Positions 45,478 to 58,240 are shown, counted from the first letter of the stretch. The stretch is DNA of 64,000 nucleotides from Calliopum simillimum (GCA_951812925.1 OX638372.1:71193407-71257406); one strand, 5' to 3'. Notes: generated by a model not told the origin, from the sequence alone. Numbers and translations are program-made.

Positions 45478-47990
45478 ATGAGCTCAAATTTGTTTGGCAT
45501 CACTTATTTTTCCATCAAAAAATTTATCTGGATTTGATGAGTTGTTGATAGTGAAAACGCTTTTTCAAATAATTTGTCAAAAATTGAAGAAAATCAAAAA
45601 TTTTTGACTTTTCGCTGATTTGACGAGTGATTTGATGAGTTATTTGAAAATGTGAAGGCAAATAAATTTGTCTAAGTACATGCGTAATTTAATTTCAAAA
45701 AAAGATTTTAACGTGCGCATCGCTCGGATGAGGGGCTGTCCATAAACTCCGGGACACTTCTAGGGGAGGAGGGGGTTAGAGCAAGTGTCACTTTTTGTCA
45801 CAGGGGGATTCCAGCAAGTGTCATGGGACGGCGTTTAAAATAACCTATTTTTTAGAAGAAAAAATTTAAAAATTAGACTTAAGTTATTCAAATGTATAAA
45901 AACATTAAATTTTCTTAATTTTTTGCGATTTGGTTGTCAGAGAAGTTTCGTTATTTGATTTAAAAGGCCGTTTTGACTCAACGAACTTCGAATTAACAAT
46001 CGCAATCTTTTGAATTCAATAATAGTACTTCCGTAGTTCTTATCGAATCTGCAGTGTATTTAGTGTTAGGCCTGATTATAAAAATAAATGTACAAAATAT
46101 TCAAATAAGAATGTTAGTGTATATGTATAAAGAGAAATTTGAACTTGTGTTTAATGTAACTCAATCATTTCAATTCTCTAAATTTTTATAAAAGCACTGA
46201 GTTTGTCACATTTTTGAGAAATTTAAAAAAAGTAAACTTTAAATTTTATTGAAGAAATTGGTTTAAGGGGTCATTGAGAATGAATTTGTAAGTTTGGCAA
46301 AATTTAGCTTCATTGGTTCAGGTTTTACCTTTATCCTTTGCCCGAACATTTACATTTTTTTATTGAAAATTTTATAAAAAGAATTTAATGCTTTTCCTTT
46401 TAATTCATGTCAGTTACTAGAAAGGGAACGAATGATATATTATAAACAGTGTTTTTAACTTCATTTCGTGGGCTTTTCCATAGTTAAGTTTAATTTCATG
46501 AGACTCCATTTAATATAATTGAAAACGAGGTCTAAAAATAATAAAAATAATTTAATTGTAGGGAGTTTACTTGCTATTAGGCACCTACGACCTGAAAGTC
46601 TGCAAAATATCGCCTGTGCGCGTGGTACCTCCCATACAAGTAAAACACATTAAATGCTATTCCTCGCAAATGGTACAACATATTTTGATGAAATTTGGTA
46701 TGCGGGTCTAGATCATGAGTATCTAAAACATTACAAAAAGTGGGTTTTTGCCAAAGTAAAAGTTTTAGTTGATAGCTCAGGCACAAACAAAAATGGAATG
46801 ATTTTTTATTTCTTATGTGCAGTCTTTTGTATTTTTTGACGCTGAATCCGTCTTCATCAGCCGATCTGTAATTACACCAGGATTTTGAAATATCTTTACT
46901 TGAAGTTGAAGAAAACGCTGTGTTCAGTCTTATAGCGTAGCTACAAGAAAAGGTGAAATCCTTTTTTATCAATGGCGTCGAATAGCTACATTCTTCCTTA
47001 TCAAAATATTTTTGAGGTATTTTCCAATAGGTCTCGTACTTTCCGAGTTATGATCCTCTGAAGATGAGGTATTTCAGCCCCCACACAAGAGAAGAAATAT
47101 TTTGGGTAAGTGGCATATCCCATTTATTTATTTTGCGACATTCTATTTCACCAAAAAAATTTGAATTTTTTGATATTTTTCTATACCACTCGATACTTCC
47201 CGAGTTTTTTCTTATTATTATGCTTATCGGTTTATTTATCATTTTGAAAGCATGAACATTGAAGAAAAACATCGGTTAAAATAATAAGATCAGATAGTTG
47301 ACCGAGCAAGGATTGGTCTCCAGGTACTTTACGGGGAAATTAAAAACTTTAACAACTTTTACACTGGTATATGCATAAAAAAAAAATATGGATAGGGGGG
47401 GGGGGGGGTTCGGGTACCGTCACATGACGGTAGGGCGGGTCTGGTCTAGCGTCACTTTTTGTCACATAGGGGGGAGGGGGTTCATTTTAGCGAATTTTAG
47501 CGTCACGGAGTTTATGGACAGCCACTGATGAAAGTAAAGAGGAATATGATTTTTTTCATACAACAAGGGTTGTTTCCATTATTTTAATAAAGGTTGTGTT
47601 TGAAAAAAAACTAAAACAATTTAATTCAATTATTAAATAACTTCTTAGCCAATTTGCATATACATTTGTAATTTTAGATGCAGCTACTGAAGAGTTTTAT
47701 AAACAAAAGTACATTTTTTTGTAAATAGTAAGAAAATAATTTTTAGTTGTCTTTTTAATAGATGGTATAATTTATTTCTGCAAATAAAATTTAGTATATC
47801 GTATTTTCACTACATTTTAATAATAAGTTTCCTTGTTTTTCATCAACGATTCAATTTTTATAGCTAGAATTCATCCGCTATTGCGATGTTACCTCATCGG
47901 CGTACAAAGCAAAACCGAAATTTGAAGGGCGGTGAGAACACTCAGAATTCAAAATTAGTGATGCCAAACAAATTCGAATTCATCAAATTT
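45478..47990. repeat. Outer inverted pair around the GGCTGTCC element
   Basis: GATGAGCTCAAATTTGTTTG then GCATCACTTATTTTT at 45478-45515 is mirrored at 47955-47990 (AATTAGTGATGCCAAACAAA then TTCGAATTCATC). It encloses the GGCTGTCC element and could be an older TIR element that served as its target. No duplication was resolved. Confidence 0.5.
45734..47523. mobile_element. 1.8-kb TIR element with GGCTGTCCATAAACTCC ends
   Basis: GGCTGTCCATAAACTCCGGG at the left is mirrored at the right (CGGAGTTTATGGACAGCC). Subterminal GTGTCACTTTTTGTCACA and G-rich runs occur on both sides; the right side has a run of thirteen or so G residues near 47395. Termini of this style are common in insect DNA transposons. 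No transposase is recognisable: the frames at 46577-46972 and 47048-47272 show no known domain. Target duplication unclear. Confidence 0.75.
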
Positions 47991-48109
47991 AAAATCACAA
48001 AATTTGAATGTGCGAACGACCCTAAACAAAATTCGACTTTAGTTTCTTTTAGATGATCAATCTATATCCAGTATTTGAAAAGTGCTGTCCGAACTAGGTT
48101 GATTGCTCA

Positions 48110-48890
48110 AGCGCTTAGAGCTGGTTCACACTACAGACGAAATAGTCTGGCGATAGTTCCATTCTTCATTGCGGCATATGAGCGATTTGCTATAGGCCGA
48201 TTAAAAAATCTCATTCTCATAGCAGACTGACAGCGTTTTCGTTTATCGCTAAATATTCTGCCCTCTTAAAATGTAGAATTTTTAAAATTTTTGACCTGAA
48301 CTCAAAAAATGTTGACCTGGGGCCCTATTTCCTACCTTGCTATCTCCTATTCCATCGCCAAAACTCTAAAAATTCAAATTTAGAGATTGTAAGCTAAATC
48401 CCGATTTTCGTTGCTAGCAATCTCTAAATTTGTAGCTTATTTTTGGAGATTCAATGCACCACCTGGTTATCAGTTTAAAATTTGTTCTACTCTAGCGCAA
48501 AAATTGTATCTATTAAAATTTTAGCTGAATTTTCTCGTAAAATTTTTATATTTGTATTGTCTAAAACTGGTATTCCAAAAATTTTAAGTAAATAAACTTA
48601 TTTTCGAAGAAAGCTATTTTGAAGAAGCAAATATTTGCTAAACAATCTTAAGGTAAGTTAAGAAGTAGTTATGTTGCAAAAATTATTGATTTTCAATACT
48701 CAAATTTTTTTGATGGAAAACAACGCAAAAAGAATCACGGTAGAGCAAAAAACCGCGCTTTTTGAATACTATATGATAATAAAGATTATTCTTATGATAA
48801 GTGAGACCAATTTACATATGTAAATCTTGTTTTTGAACCAACATTTATGTTCTTATATAAGTACATGCAAATTTGTTAGCGATTCTTGAG
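48110..48890. other. Unassigned stretch
   Basis: It contains a small imperfect palindrome (AAATTTAGAGATTGTAAGCT versus AGCAATCTCTAAATTTG) at 48375-48440 and a segment with TTCACACTACAGACGAAAT. No gene or repeat partner was recognised. It may include the left end of the Tc1-like element whose transposase follows. Confidence 0.4.
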
Positions 48891-48899
48891 CACTAGGTT

Positions 48900-49925
48900 T
48901 GAGGGCACAATAGGAAAAGCTTGCGGGATTGGCGATGCCTTAAAGCTTACTCATATTCAAAGAAGTTATATAAGTTGTAATGGTAGCATACTATGAGCAA
49001 AAAACCTTAACCGTTTTAACAACCGTAACCTCTTTGGCAAGCCACTACATCTTTGCCTATTTGTCATAAGTGGACATATTTCTTCTATCAAATTTGAGCA
49101 AAGAGGTTTTTATAATTTAGAAAGTCCTACAAATACTTCGCTCAATACATAAAAAGGATCTGACACCTATCGCTGTCTTCGATCTTTTCGAGATAAAATT
49201 CCTTTTTTCCATAGTGGCATGTTGCTAAATCGAGCCAGAAATATGTAGGTACTCTGTGCTGTTTTAGGAAGGCAAAAGCCGTTTTTAAAGACACTCCTTA
49301 ATATACATTTCTGTATTTATCGCTCCTGATGTCAAAATTCTTGGCTTCTTTTGCCACAACTGCAAATGGCTTGCCACACAAGAAACTTCTTAGGGAATTT
49401 TGTACGCTTTTTTGTCCGGTATTGTTCCTGAATATTATCTCGTCCATCAGCCACATAAAAATTTTGACTCGGAAGTTTTGAAAAGTCTGCCAGAACATAG
49501 GTCATCATCCATCACACAGCACGTACTTTTTTTTATAAAATTAGATCTCAATTTTTTAGCTCGTTTTTTTGCTTCTAAATTCTTTACCACATTGTGAACC
49601 AGCATTAGCTTTGATTCTGCACACAAAAGAATCACAGCATTTAAATAAACGAGCTGCTTTCTGACAGAAGGGATCGGAGCTTTTCGAAAGAGTTGTTCGA
49701 CGTCTTTTGCCTTACCAATATTTGTTGGACCTTTTTTTATTCCTGATCCAAGTTTTCGTGCAGTGTTTAAATCTTCTTTATACTGTTTAATGGCTTGTGA
49801 AACAGTGTAATGATGAACCTGGAGATATGTTGCTATTTTTTTTTTTTTTTTTGTATGCCCACAATGAATTTTTTTGAAAAGTTTTAATTATTTTTTCACG
49901 TACTTTTATTTCGCTCTCCATTTTG
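48900..49925 (-). pseudogene. Tc1/mariner-like transposase relict
   Basis: Read on the minus strand from an ATG at 49921, it starts MESEIKVREKIIK, followed by decayed helix-turn-helix sequence with KLRSLLSESS. Later blocks are CCVMDDDLC with TYVLADFSKLPSQNFYVADG in the adjacent frame (first catalytic Asp region), TKFPKKFLVWQAICSCGKRS, FLKQHRVPTYF and a LATCHYGK-like second block. Many stops and frame changes occur. The group is the same as the relict at 21400-21890, here covering most of the protein length. Confidence 0.85.
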
Positions 49926-50299
49926 GAAGAAATAACAATTGCAAATGAATAATTCGAATAAATATAATATCTTATATATTTTTTTAAAGCTAACGTGATT
50001 CAAAAAAAAAAAAAATTATTCGTTGGACACAGAAAAAATTATGGCTGAAAAAATGTGTATAAGTTTTTTTCGACACACAATTTACATAAGAAGGTATTTT
50101 CAACGCATTTTTCAATGCTGAATTCAAATCCAGACTCAGAATTGCTGTATCACGTATGTTTTTTGGGATACTCAAACCAAGGAGTTGAGAAACGATTTTT
50201 GAGGTTATATAGAGGACACACGAAAAGTGGAGTTTGACCTTGGCCATGTCTCACATAGCTAAAAACCGCGTTCTTTCAATAGAACACGGGATGAGGCTA

Positions 50300-51740
50300 C
50301 TTTAGGGTGACAGTTAAAAAATATCCGTTTCTGTGCCGATTCCTCAAAAGACTATGTATATAAATAAAAAAAAATCCCCTGAAAATTTCAGCTCTCTACC
50401 TCAACTCTAACACGCGCCCCAAGAGCCTTACTCACGGTGGTTTTTTAAAAATTTTAACTTTTTGAAATACCACCCGCGATTTTTTTCATGGATAATGTTG
50501 GGGGACCCTTCTAGTATCTAAATCCGCGAACCGCGAAATCGAACGTCCAGCCGTTTTTTTTTCGACATTTTAGTTTTTTTAACGATTTTTGAGTCTGTCT
50601 CGGTGTTTATATACATATTATGTAGACATATATATGTATATACGTACATATATATACTTGCCTATGTATATATGTGTAATATATATATATGTATTTATTT
50701 AAATATACATACATAAATACATATAAAAGGTATCGTTTCCGCACCATTTATTTTTAAAAAAAATCGGTTTTTTCGTATTTAAGAAAAACACAAATAAAAA
50801 CCGGAAACAGCAGTAGGCATTCCAGATGTGATTTTTGATGCTTAATCTGAATCCGGTCTTAGAATTGCTCTATTACGTCTGGACTTTGAGATATCCTTAC
50901 ATAAAAGTTTAAAGGACACCACTTTTTTCCTATTTTTGAAGTTATATAACAAGACAAGATAATATTAAACCGTAAAATCTGGTATGACAGTTAATAGCCC
51001 TAGCTTTTTTCTTGAAAACTCAATCAAACCGATAACGATATTTTTTTTTTTGTCGGAGATATCTTAACCTAAAAAGTTAAAAAAGTGCAAAAACACGATT
51101 TTTAGCTATATTGGATGTTATATGCAGGACACACAAAATTTTTTTGTGAATTTCTATTGCCAGAAGCATTTGGTACTTTCTTTTGGCTTTAAATTGAGCT
51201 ATCAAATGTTTATCTGCAATATTTCCCTGCAAAGTTATGTTAACTTTAAAATCACACCATGAAACTTTTATGTAAGGATACCTCAAAGTCCAGACGTAAT
51301 AGAGCAATTCTAAGACCGGATTCGGATTAAGCATCAAAAATCACATCTGGAATGCCTATTGCTGTTTCCGGTTTTTATTTGTGTTTTTCTTAAATAAGAA
51401 AAAACCAATTTTTTTTTTAAAATAAATGGTGCGGAAACGATACCTTTTATATGTATTTATGTATGTATATTTAAATAAATACATATATATATATTACACA
51501 TATATACATAGGCAAGTATATATATGTACGTATATACATATATATGTCTACATAATATGTATATAAACACCGAGACATACTCAAAAATCGTTAAAAAAAC
51601 TAAAATGTCGAAAAAAAAAACGGCTGGACGTTCGATTTCGCGGTTCGCGGATTTAGATACTGGAAGGGTCCCCCAACATTATCCATGAAAAAAATCGCGG
51701 GTGGTATTTCAAAAAGTTAAAATTTTTTAAAAACCACCGT
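50300..51740. repeat. 1.3-kb palindrome with TA-rich arms
   Basis: The arm from CACGGTGGTTTTTTAAAAAT through CCACCCGCGATTTTTTTCAT and GCGAACCGCGAAATCGAACG pairs with 51600-51740 in mirror order; inner arms of (TA)n/GTATATATATG repeats (50620-50720, 51450-51560) also pair. The centre near 51000-51110 is unpaired. An outer edge TTAGGGTGACAGTTAAAAA at 50296 has its mirror at 59204-59225. Confidence 0.85.
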
Positions 51741-51743
51741 GTA

Positions 51744-54700
51744 CTGCCATACCTAAATTGGAGCGTTAGGCGTTGAATTATTTAACGTTACACAAAAGCG
51801 TTAAGCGCCATACCGAAATAAAGAGCGTTGCTTAGAAGTCATTTGTATATCAAAATAATATTGTTGTTGTTTTTTTTTACTTTTCTGCAGCTTACTTCAC
51901 TCCGTAGTGCTTTGTCAAAATTTGAAACTCGAATAGCTGAGCGTTGAGCGTTGGCAATTTCGGTATGCGCCATACAAATTGTATGTAGGAGAGATGTGTG
52001 TACCTTGGTCCGCTTTTCAGTTTTTTAAATGTGCTGGATTTTCCAAAAAAGTTTCTTTAGTTTTTTGATTAAGATATATGAATGGGTTTTTTTGAAAGTG
52101 GAATAAGTCCACTTTTTCATAAACTGAGATATTAAAGAGTTTGCGTACGACTCAATTTAAAAATATTGGCAAGCGTTATAAAACTGGTGTTAAGTGTTTA
52201 CCACTGTAAATCAATCAAATTTTGTTATGCTGTAAAAATTTTTACAAGTGTAATAGAAAATAGCTGAGTTTTTTTGGTCTGAATGGACTTATTCCACTTT
52301 CATTTATAATAAATTTGAAAATTTGATATACCTTTGTATGACTTATTCCATTTTTACTCACAAAATATTTTGTAAATTAAAGCAAAGGAAAATTAAAACT
52401 TAGAAAAATTTTACTTTAAAAACTGTTGTTGTTTCTTTTCGTTTCTTTTTGCTCAAGTAGGGCTCTGAAAATTAGTTACAACAACAACAAAAACAAAAAG
52501 ATCTTGTCGAACCTACTTTCGGAGATATAGCCATCGGAAGATTGAGATATATCTTTTATAAAATTTATTATAAGTTGGGAACCCCTAAGAGGATTTTAAT
52601 AATGTTAGTGTCATACAAAAGATATGTTAACTTGCTACAAAATAAACCCATAAAAAATTTTAATCTGAGTCGTGGTTTTAGAAGTATTGCAGATTTTCAG
52701 AAATTTTGACCATTTCTTTTTTTTTAAACCACTATTTCTCCAAAAACTGTATGATTAATGCATAGTTTTAGTAAAATATTAGAAAAGCCCAATTTATTTG
52801 CTTTCATTTGACATGTAATTTGTATGTACCTGATTTCTTGCATTATCATATTTTTTTAAAGGAAAACAAAAAAGTGAACCAAAGAAATTTCCATGAAATT
52901 TTGAAAAATTTTACAAGAACAACAATAATAACAACTACAAAAATAACAATAACAGCAATAAAAACAACAATAACGATGTTTTTAGATAGTTTTCGATTAA
53001 TTCCGATTCCTTTAGACTCTTTCGATGTTTTCCAATAACTTACTGTTTTGTTTTCCTATGAAAAAATACGTAATGCAAAAAATCAATTACAAATTACATG
53101 TCAAATGAAAGGTAATAAATTGAGCTTTTATAATATGTTACTAAAACTATGCATTAATCATTCAGTTTTCGGAAAAATAGTGCTTTGAAAAAAAAAAAAA
53201 TGGTCAAAATTTCTGAAAATTTGCAATATCTCTAAAACCACGACTCGGATTAAAATTTTTGTGTGAGTCAATTTTGTAGCAAATTATTATATCTTTCGTA
53301 TGACACCAATATTATTGAAATCTCTTCAGGGGTTCCCAACTTATAATAATTTTTATAAAAGATATATCTCGATCTTCTGATGACTATATCTCCGAAAGTA
53401 GGTATGACAAGAACTTTTTGTTGTTATTGTTGTTGTAATTGATTTCCAGAGCTCTACTTGGGCAAAAAGAAACGAAAAAACAACAACAGTTTTTAAAGTA
53501 AAAATTTTCTAAGTTTTAATTTTCCTTTGCTTTAATTTACAAAATATTTTGTGAGTAAAAATGGAATAAGTCATACAAAAGTATAACAAATTTTTAAATT
53601 TATTATAAATGAAAGTGGAATAAGTCCATTCAGACCAAAAAAACTCAACTATTTTCTTTTACACATGTAAAAATTTTTACAGCATAACAAAATTTGATTA
53701 ATTTACAGAGGTAAACGCTTAACACCGGTTTTATAACGCTTGCCAATATTTTTAAATTGATTTAAAAGCAAAACCTTCTGTATAGCAGTAGATGAAAAAA
53801 TGGACTTATGCCGCTTTCAAAAAAATCATTTTTGTAAAAATGTTTTTCATGAAATGTTCTTTTGAGTAATTTTTGATGAAATCGTGGTGTAACGAGTCTG
53901 TAATTTTCAATATAAAAAGAGGACATATATAGCTAGCTATAGCTACCATAAACTCAATTTTTCCGGAATTGGACTTATTCCACTTTCAAATAAACCCATT
54001 CATATTTATGCAATGCTTGCAGTATCAAATGACGTGGCAATGATATTTCTATATCTTACCATTGAGTAGAAATATTACTTTTTCTGTTCGAACCTCAAAC
54101 GGTCCAAGGTACACCATGCAAGTGTACCTTGGACCATCAAAAATAAAAGATAATAGATCTTATATAGGTAATAAAATATAAAAGAACCATTTATTATGTA
54201 ATCAAAAGTAACATTTTTTTCAACAAAAATAAAAAATTAATCATACTTAAAAATTTTAACCCAAAAAAATCTGTTTGGAAAAAAACCATTGGTTAAGCAA
54301 ACACTGGTTGTAAATAAATACATAAACCACGTAAATAACAATAATAATAACAATAATATTCTATTGAAAGCCGATTATGGCTTCCTGGTTGCCCGTCGAA
54401 AAAAGCTCGCTTGTCTATATGCATAGGTTCAAGGTACACACAGACAGCATGTTTTAAAAACTGTCAACTACCATAACATCTATTAATGAAGACACATCTA
54501 AAACACACTTTAAGCTTAAAACAATAACTAAACTTCCTTCCTGATGTTGTAAAACTTAAATATTTCAAGTAAGTTTCTCACAAAACGTTTTGTAGTTTAC
54601 ACCAAAAACTAATTTTTACACACCAAAAACACTTTTTCCGCCACTTTGTGCACAAGCATACGGATTGACAGTCTGAAGTCTATTAATATCAGTCATCGCT

Positions 54701-54864
54701 ATGTGTGGAAAATTCCATAGAAGAACATTATCGTACACGTGCAGCTGTTCAGTGGCAAACGGCACACGAACCGAGGTACACTCGGACCATGGTACACACA
54801 TCTCCCCTACATGAGAAATTTTTGACAGTAAAATAACGCTGACGCTCCAATTTAGGTATGGCAG
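51744..54864. mobile_element. TIR element with CTGCCATACC ends and TA borders, hosting FB copy B
   Basis: CTGCCATACCTAAATTGGAG at the left and its mirror CTCCAATTTAGGTATGGCAG at the right, with TA on both sides. Inside is a second inverted pair, AGATGTGTGTACCTTGGTCC (51990-52012) against GGACCATGGTACACACATCT (54776-54795), and a repeated phrase AAGGTACAC near 54110, 54430 and 54785. FB copy B sits within both. No transposase seen. Confidence 0.75.
52080..54001 (-). mobile_element. 1.9-kb foldback element FB, copy B (reverse orientation)
   Basis: Ends and interior match copy A at 27893-29770, but here the right arm is the longer one, carrying the GGACATATATAGCTAGCTAT segment. Because the arm asymmetry is mirrored, the element is inserted in the opposite orientation. 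ATAT flanks both sides, again a 4-bp duplication. The central 150 bp (AATAACAATAACAGC-type sequence, GATAGTTTTCGATTAATTCC) is the complement of copy A's centre. An apparent frame at 52808-53038 is simple repeat. Confidence 0.9.
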
Positions 54865-56767
54865 TAATTCTTTTACTATGAAATTTTCATAAAAAAATGT
54901 CTATCAACTTTTTTCCTTCCTATCATATCACTAAAAATTTTAAATTTATCATCAATTACTAAGTACAAGATCTACCTTTCGCGTGAATAATGTTTTTTTA
55001 TTCACATTATGCAATAGTGCAGTTATAGCAGATACAGTCAAATGGTAGATAAGAAAAAACTCAAAATAATAAATTTAAATTTTTATTTAAAGACTGTCAT
55101 ATTCCGGTGTGCGTTGCTTCATCTTGCCTTGTGTGGGGGTGTTAAGTGGTTATTTTTCCCAAAAAATGTTGTTAATCCCGATGCATTTCTCATTTTAAAT
55201 TTTATTAATGACAATTACCTTGTAATTCATATGGAAAAAAAGAACGCCCTTGGGGCGCATTTTAGAATTGAGATAGAGGGCTGAAATTTTCGGAGGATAT
55301 TTTTTAATCAAGTCCGAGTCTTTTGAGGGAGCGGTACTTCGAAAATTCAGGAAAAAGTGTTTAAAGTGTTACCATATCGGCACATATGTATGTGAAACGC
55401 ATAGGGACCAATAACATTCTTTGTAGTGGAGTCAATGAAGCCTTTTAGATGGAAGTCCTAAAGAACAGCTCCGATTTTGATGATTTTTTTTTTAAATTTT
55501 GGTTTTTTTTTTATATAAAATCAGAAACATTTTGGGGCGCGGTCGGAATTATATAAATTTTTAAACAATATTTAAAAAAGTTATGTTTTCATAAAAAAAA
55601 ATTGCAAAAAAATACAACAAACAAAAATCAAAACAGTCATTTTATATGTATTTGGCAGTTCTAAATCTGAATCTGGCATTAGAGTTGCTGTATCTTATAT
55701 GGTTTCTGAGATATCTTCTCTTTTTATAGGGTCTAAAATTGTGTATACAAAAACTGTTGTCATGTTTTTCTCAAGAGAGGCTTAAGCGATTTTAATGAAA
55801 CTTTGGAAAATAATACGCATTAGCATATACTTCGTGTAAAGAATGCAATATACTTTGATTTAGTATATACTAGTGAAGAGGCGTGGCACCGCCTCAAACT
55901 TTTAATTTGATTTGGTCATATCTTTTGAACCATATAAAATTTTTAAATGAAAATTAGTACACAGCTACTGACTATCAATGCCTTATAATGGGCGGAAATT
56001 CGGCGAAAGCGGAAAAGTGCCACGTCTCCTTTTTATCCATTGAAAATCTTGATATTTTGATTTTAATATTGCTCGAATACAGATTTTGATAAAATTCAAA
56101 ATTTTTAATGGTTAAAAATTGGGCGTGACACTTTTTCGACTTCGCCCAATTTTTGCCCATTATAAGGCATTGATAGTCAGTAGCTGTGTACTAATTTTCA
56201 TCAAAAAATTTTATATAGTTCAAAAGATATGACCAAATCAAATTAAAAGTTTGGGGCGGTGCTACGCCTCTTCACTAATATATACTAAGTCAAAGTCTAT
56301 TTCATTCTTTAGTATATACTTATGCGTATGATTTTCCAAAGTTAGGTACATTAAGCTAGCAGAGCGAAAATGGCAGAACTAAAAAAAAAAAAAATGCCAT
56401 AATTATAGGCTAATTATAGGCTCCCAAACGCCGAATTTTAGGCTCTTCATTTTAAAAAAAATAAAGATAGCTCTGCTAGCTTAAACTTAACTAGTATATA
56501 AAACACATACGGGACGTATATTGAACTTAAGCAAGTAGTCAATAATTATAGGCTAATTATAGGCTATTTAAATGCCCAATCACCAAATAAAAAGCTTTCC
56601 ATTTAAAAAAAAAAGATTCTGCTAGGTTAAGTTTAAGCTAGCAGAGCGATTTCGAAAAAAAAAAAATATTTTGTGCTAAAGAAAGTATTCAATAAATATA
56701 GGCTTATTATAGGCTATTTAAATGCCCCATCGCCAAAAGAAAAGCTTTTCATTTTAAAAAAAAAAAA

Positions 56768-57345
56768 TGGACCAAATCAATTTTCTTGAAATAAGGAACT
56801 TTGAATAACAACAATTCCAGACGAAAAAAAACACAACACCAACAACAACAAAAACTACTACAACAACAACAAATTTACTACTACTACAACAACAGTAATT
56901 TTATATAAAAGTAGGGGTAAGTGGAAGTCCTGCGGCCGCAGCTCAGGACTTAACCCGTCAGACATCCAACACCAGCTTCGCGGTGGCCTTCGGCCGCGGA
57001 TCAGTCTATAATATATCCAACAAATAGTGTTGCTAGTCAAATTGCGCGCGCAATTTTTATAAAAATTTTTTTTTTTTTTAAATAATAAGTAGCTACTGCG
57101 CTTGCATAACACTGATCCGCGGCCGAAGGCCGCCGCGAAGCCGGTGTTGGATGTCTGACGGGTTTAAATCCCAAGCAGCGGCGGCAGGCCACCCACTTAC
57201 CCCTACTTTTATGTAAAATTACTGTTGTTGTAGAAGTAGTAAATTTGTTGTTGTTGTAGTAGTTTTTGTTGTTGTTGTTTTTTCATTTCTCTGGAATTGT
57301 TGTTATTCGAAGTTTCTAATTTCAAGAAAATTGATTTGGTCCATT
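56768..57345. repeat. Inner GGACCAAATCAA palindrome with GC-rich loop
   Basis: ATGGACCAAATCAATTTTCT at the left is mirrored at the right. The arms contain CAACAACAAC and TACTACTAC runs and GTAATTTTATATAAAAGTAG, and the centre contains the GC-rich phrase CTTCGGCCGCGGATCAG and its mirror. Copies: 44171-44590 and the LINE-split version around 40838-43440. The loop contrasts sharply with the AT-rich surroundings. Confidence 0.85.
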
Positions 57346-57394
57346 TTTTTTTAAATGAAAAGCTTTTTATTTGGCGATTATATAATTAGACTAT

Positions 57395-57501
57395 GGGGGT
57401 TATCGTGAATCAAGATTCCCGGGGAATTTTCTTAAACTGCAATAGAGAATGCACGGCAGTCTGCGAAAATTCCCCGGGAATCTTGATTCACGATAACCCC
57501 C
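57395..57501. mobile_element. 107-bp hairpin MITE with perfect 37-bp arms
   Basis: The arm GGGGGTTATCGTGAATCAAG continuing through ATTCCCGGGGAATTTTC is repeated in inverted form without a mismatch (57395-57431 and 57465-57501), around a 33-base loop. TATA-like TA borders flank it. Perfect arms suggest a young insertion. Such a transcript could fold into a small-RNA-like precursor, but no evidence of expression is available. Confidence 0.88.
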
Positions 57502-57620
57502 TATAATTAGCCTATAATTATTGAATACTTTCTTTAGTAAAAATGTTCTTTTTTTCGAAATCGCTCTGCTAGCTTAAACTTAACCTAGCAGAATCTTTTT
57601 TTTTTTTTTTAAATGAAAAG

Positions 57621-58148
57621 GCAGATCTATCAGCAAAAACAGGAGCTCTTTTAGAAGATCAACACATTAAAATTCCAGCACCGCTTCAACATTTCTTCTC
57701 TTTAAAGAACGCTCAAATGTTCTCAGTAGCGAATAGACGCTGGGAACAATCCCCAACCAGTGCTATAACAAAGTATTTTTGGCCTTGTTTTCACAAAGCA
57801 GATTTTTCCAAATATTTACTATCTCTGACGAGGAGCGAGTGCAGCCTGCTGACTAGAGTTCTGACTGGTCATTGTCTAATTGGTCATCATGCCTTTAGAC
57901 TGGGCATAGTCTCCAACAACTGGTGCAGAAACTGTCACGAGCCTGAGGAAGAGGAAACAATTGAACACCTTTTATGTCTTTGTCCTGCTCTTGCAAGAAC
58001 TAGACTGAAATGCTTTGGTCGGCCATTTTTTAATTCCCTAAAAGAACTCACTAAAATTCACCTAAGTGACATTAAAAGATTCGCAGTGCTTACAGGATCC
58101 TTCAGTTTGGACAAACATCATATTGAAAGGACCAGAGTTTATGAATAG
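57621..58148 (+). pseudogene. C-terminal 175 codons of a LINE polyprotein
   Basis: The frame is open from the first base of the insert. It starts ADLSAKTGALLEDQ, the end of an RNase H-like region, then has LLTRVLTGHCLIGHHAFRLG and the zinc-binding motif CRNCHEPEEEETIEHLLCLC (C-x2-C, then H-x4-C), then LKCFGRPFFNSLKELTKI. The GHxxIGxHAxRLGI and C-x2-C...HLLxxCP arrangement is the usual C-terminus of Jockey/I/LOA-type LINEs of flies. There is no start codon of its own; the ATG at 57717 is internal. No frameshift or stop inside, so the insertion is probably young, but it cannot be autonomous. Confidence 0.92.
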
Positions 58149-58217
58149 ACGTTAATATGAGAGTTTGTGGTATCACTATGGACCCTTGCGGTCTATGTGT
58201 GGCAATATTGCCGCCAC

Positions 58218-58240
58218 CCTAACCTAACCTAACCTAACCT
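58218..58240 (+). repeat. CCTAA repeats at the LINE tail
   Basis: Four to five units of CCTAA (TTAGG on the other strand) end the LINE insert. TTAGG is the ancestral insect telomere repeat, lost in flies. Here it is a transposon tail, not a telomere, because target duplications flank the whole insert. Confidence 0.85.

Larger units (their letters stand above)
57621..58240 (+). mobile_element. 5'-truncated RNase H-bearing LINE with 14-bp duplication and CCTAA tail
   Basis: TTTTAAATGAAAAG (57607-57620) and TTTTAAATGGAAAG (58241-58254) flank the insert. The first 528 bases are one open frame ending at 58148; the rest is a 3' untranslated region ending in (CCTAA)n. The insertion lies in the right arm of the 4-kb palindrome, whose left arm shows the empty site. 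Confidence 0.9.

Noticed and set aside
46577..47272. Frames in the GGCTGTCC element as a transposase
   Set aside because: No DDE, helix-turn-helix or zinc motif is readable in any frame.
58218..58240. CCTAA repeats as interstitial telomere sequence
   Set aside because: They are the tail of a LINE with flanking 14-bp duplications, and flies lack TTAGG telomeres.
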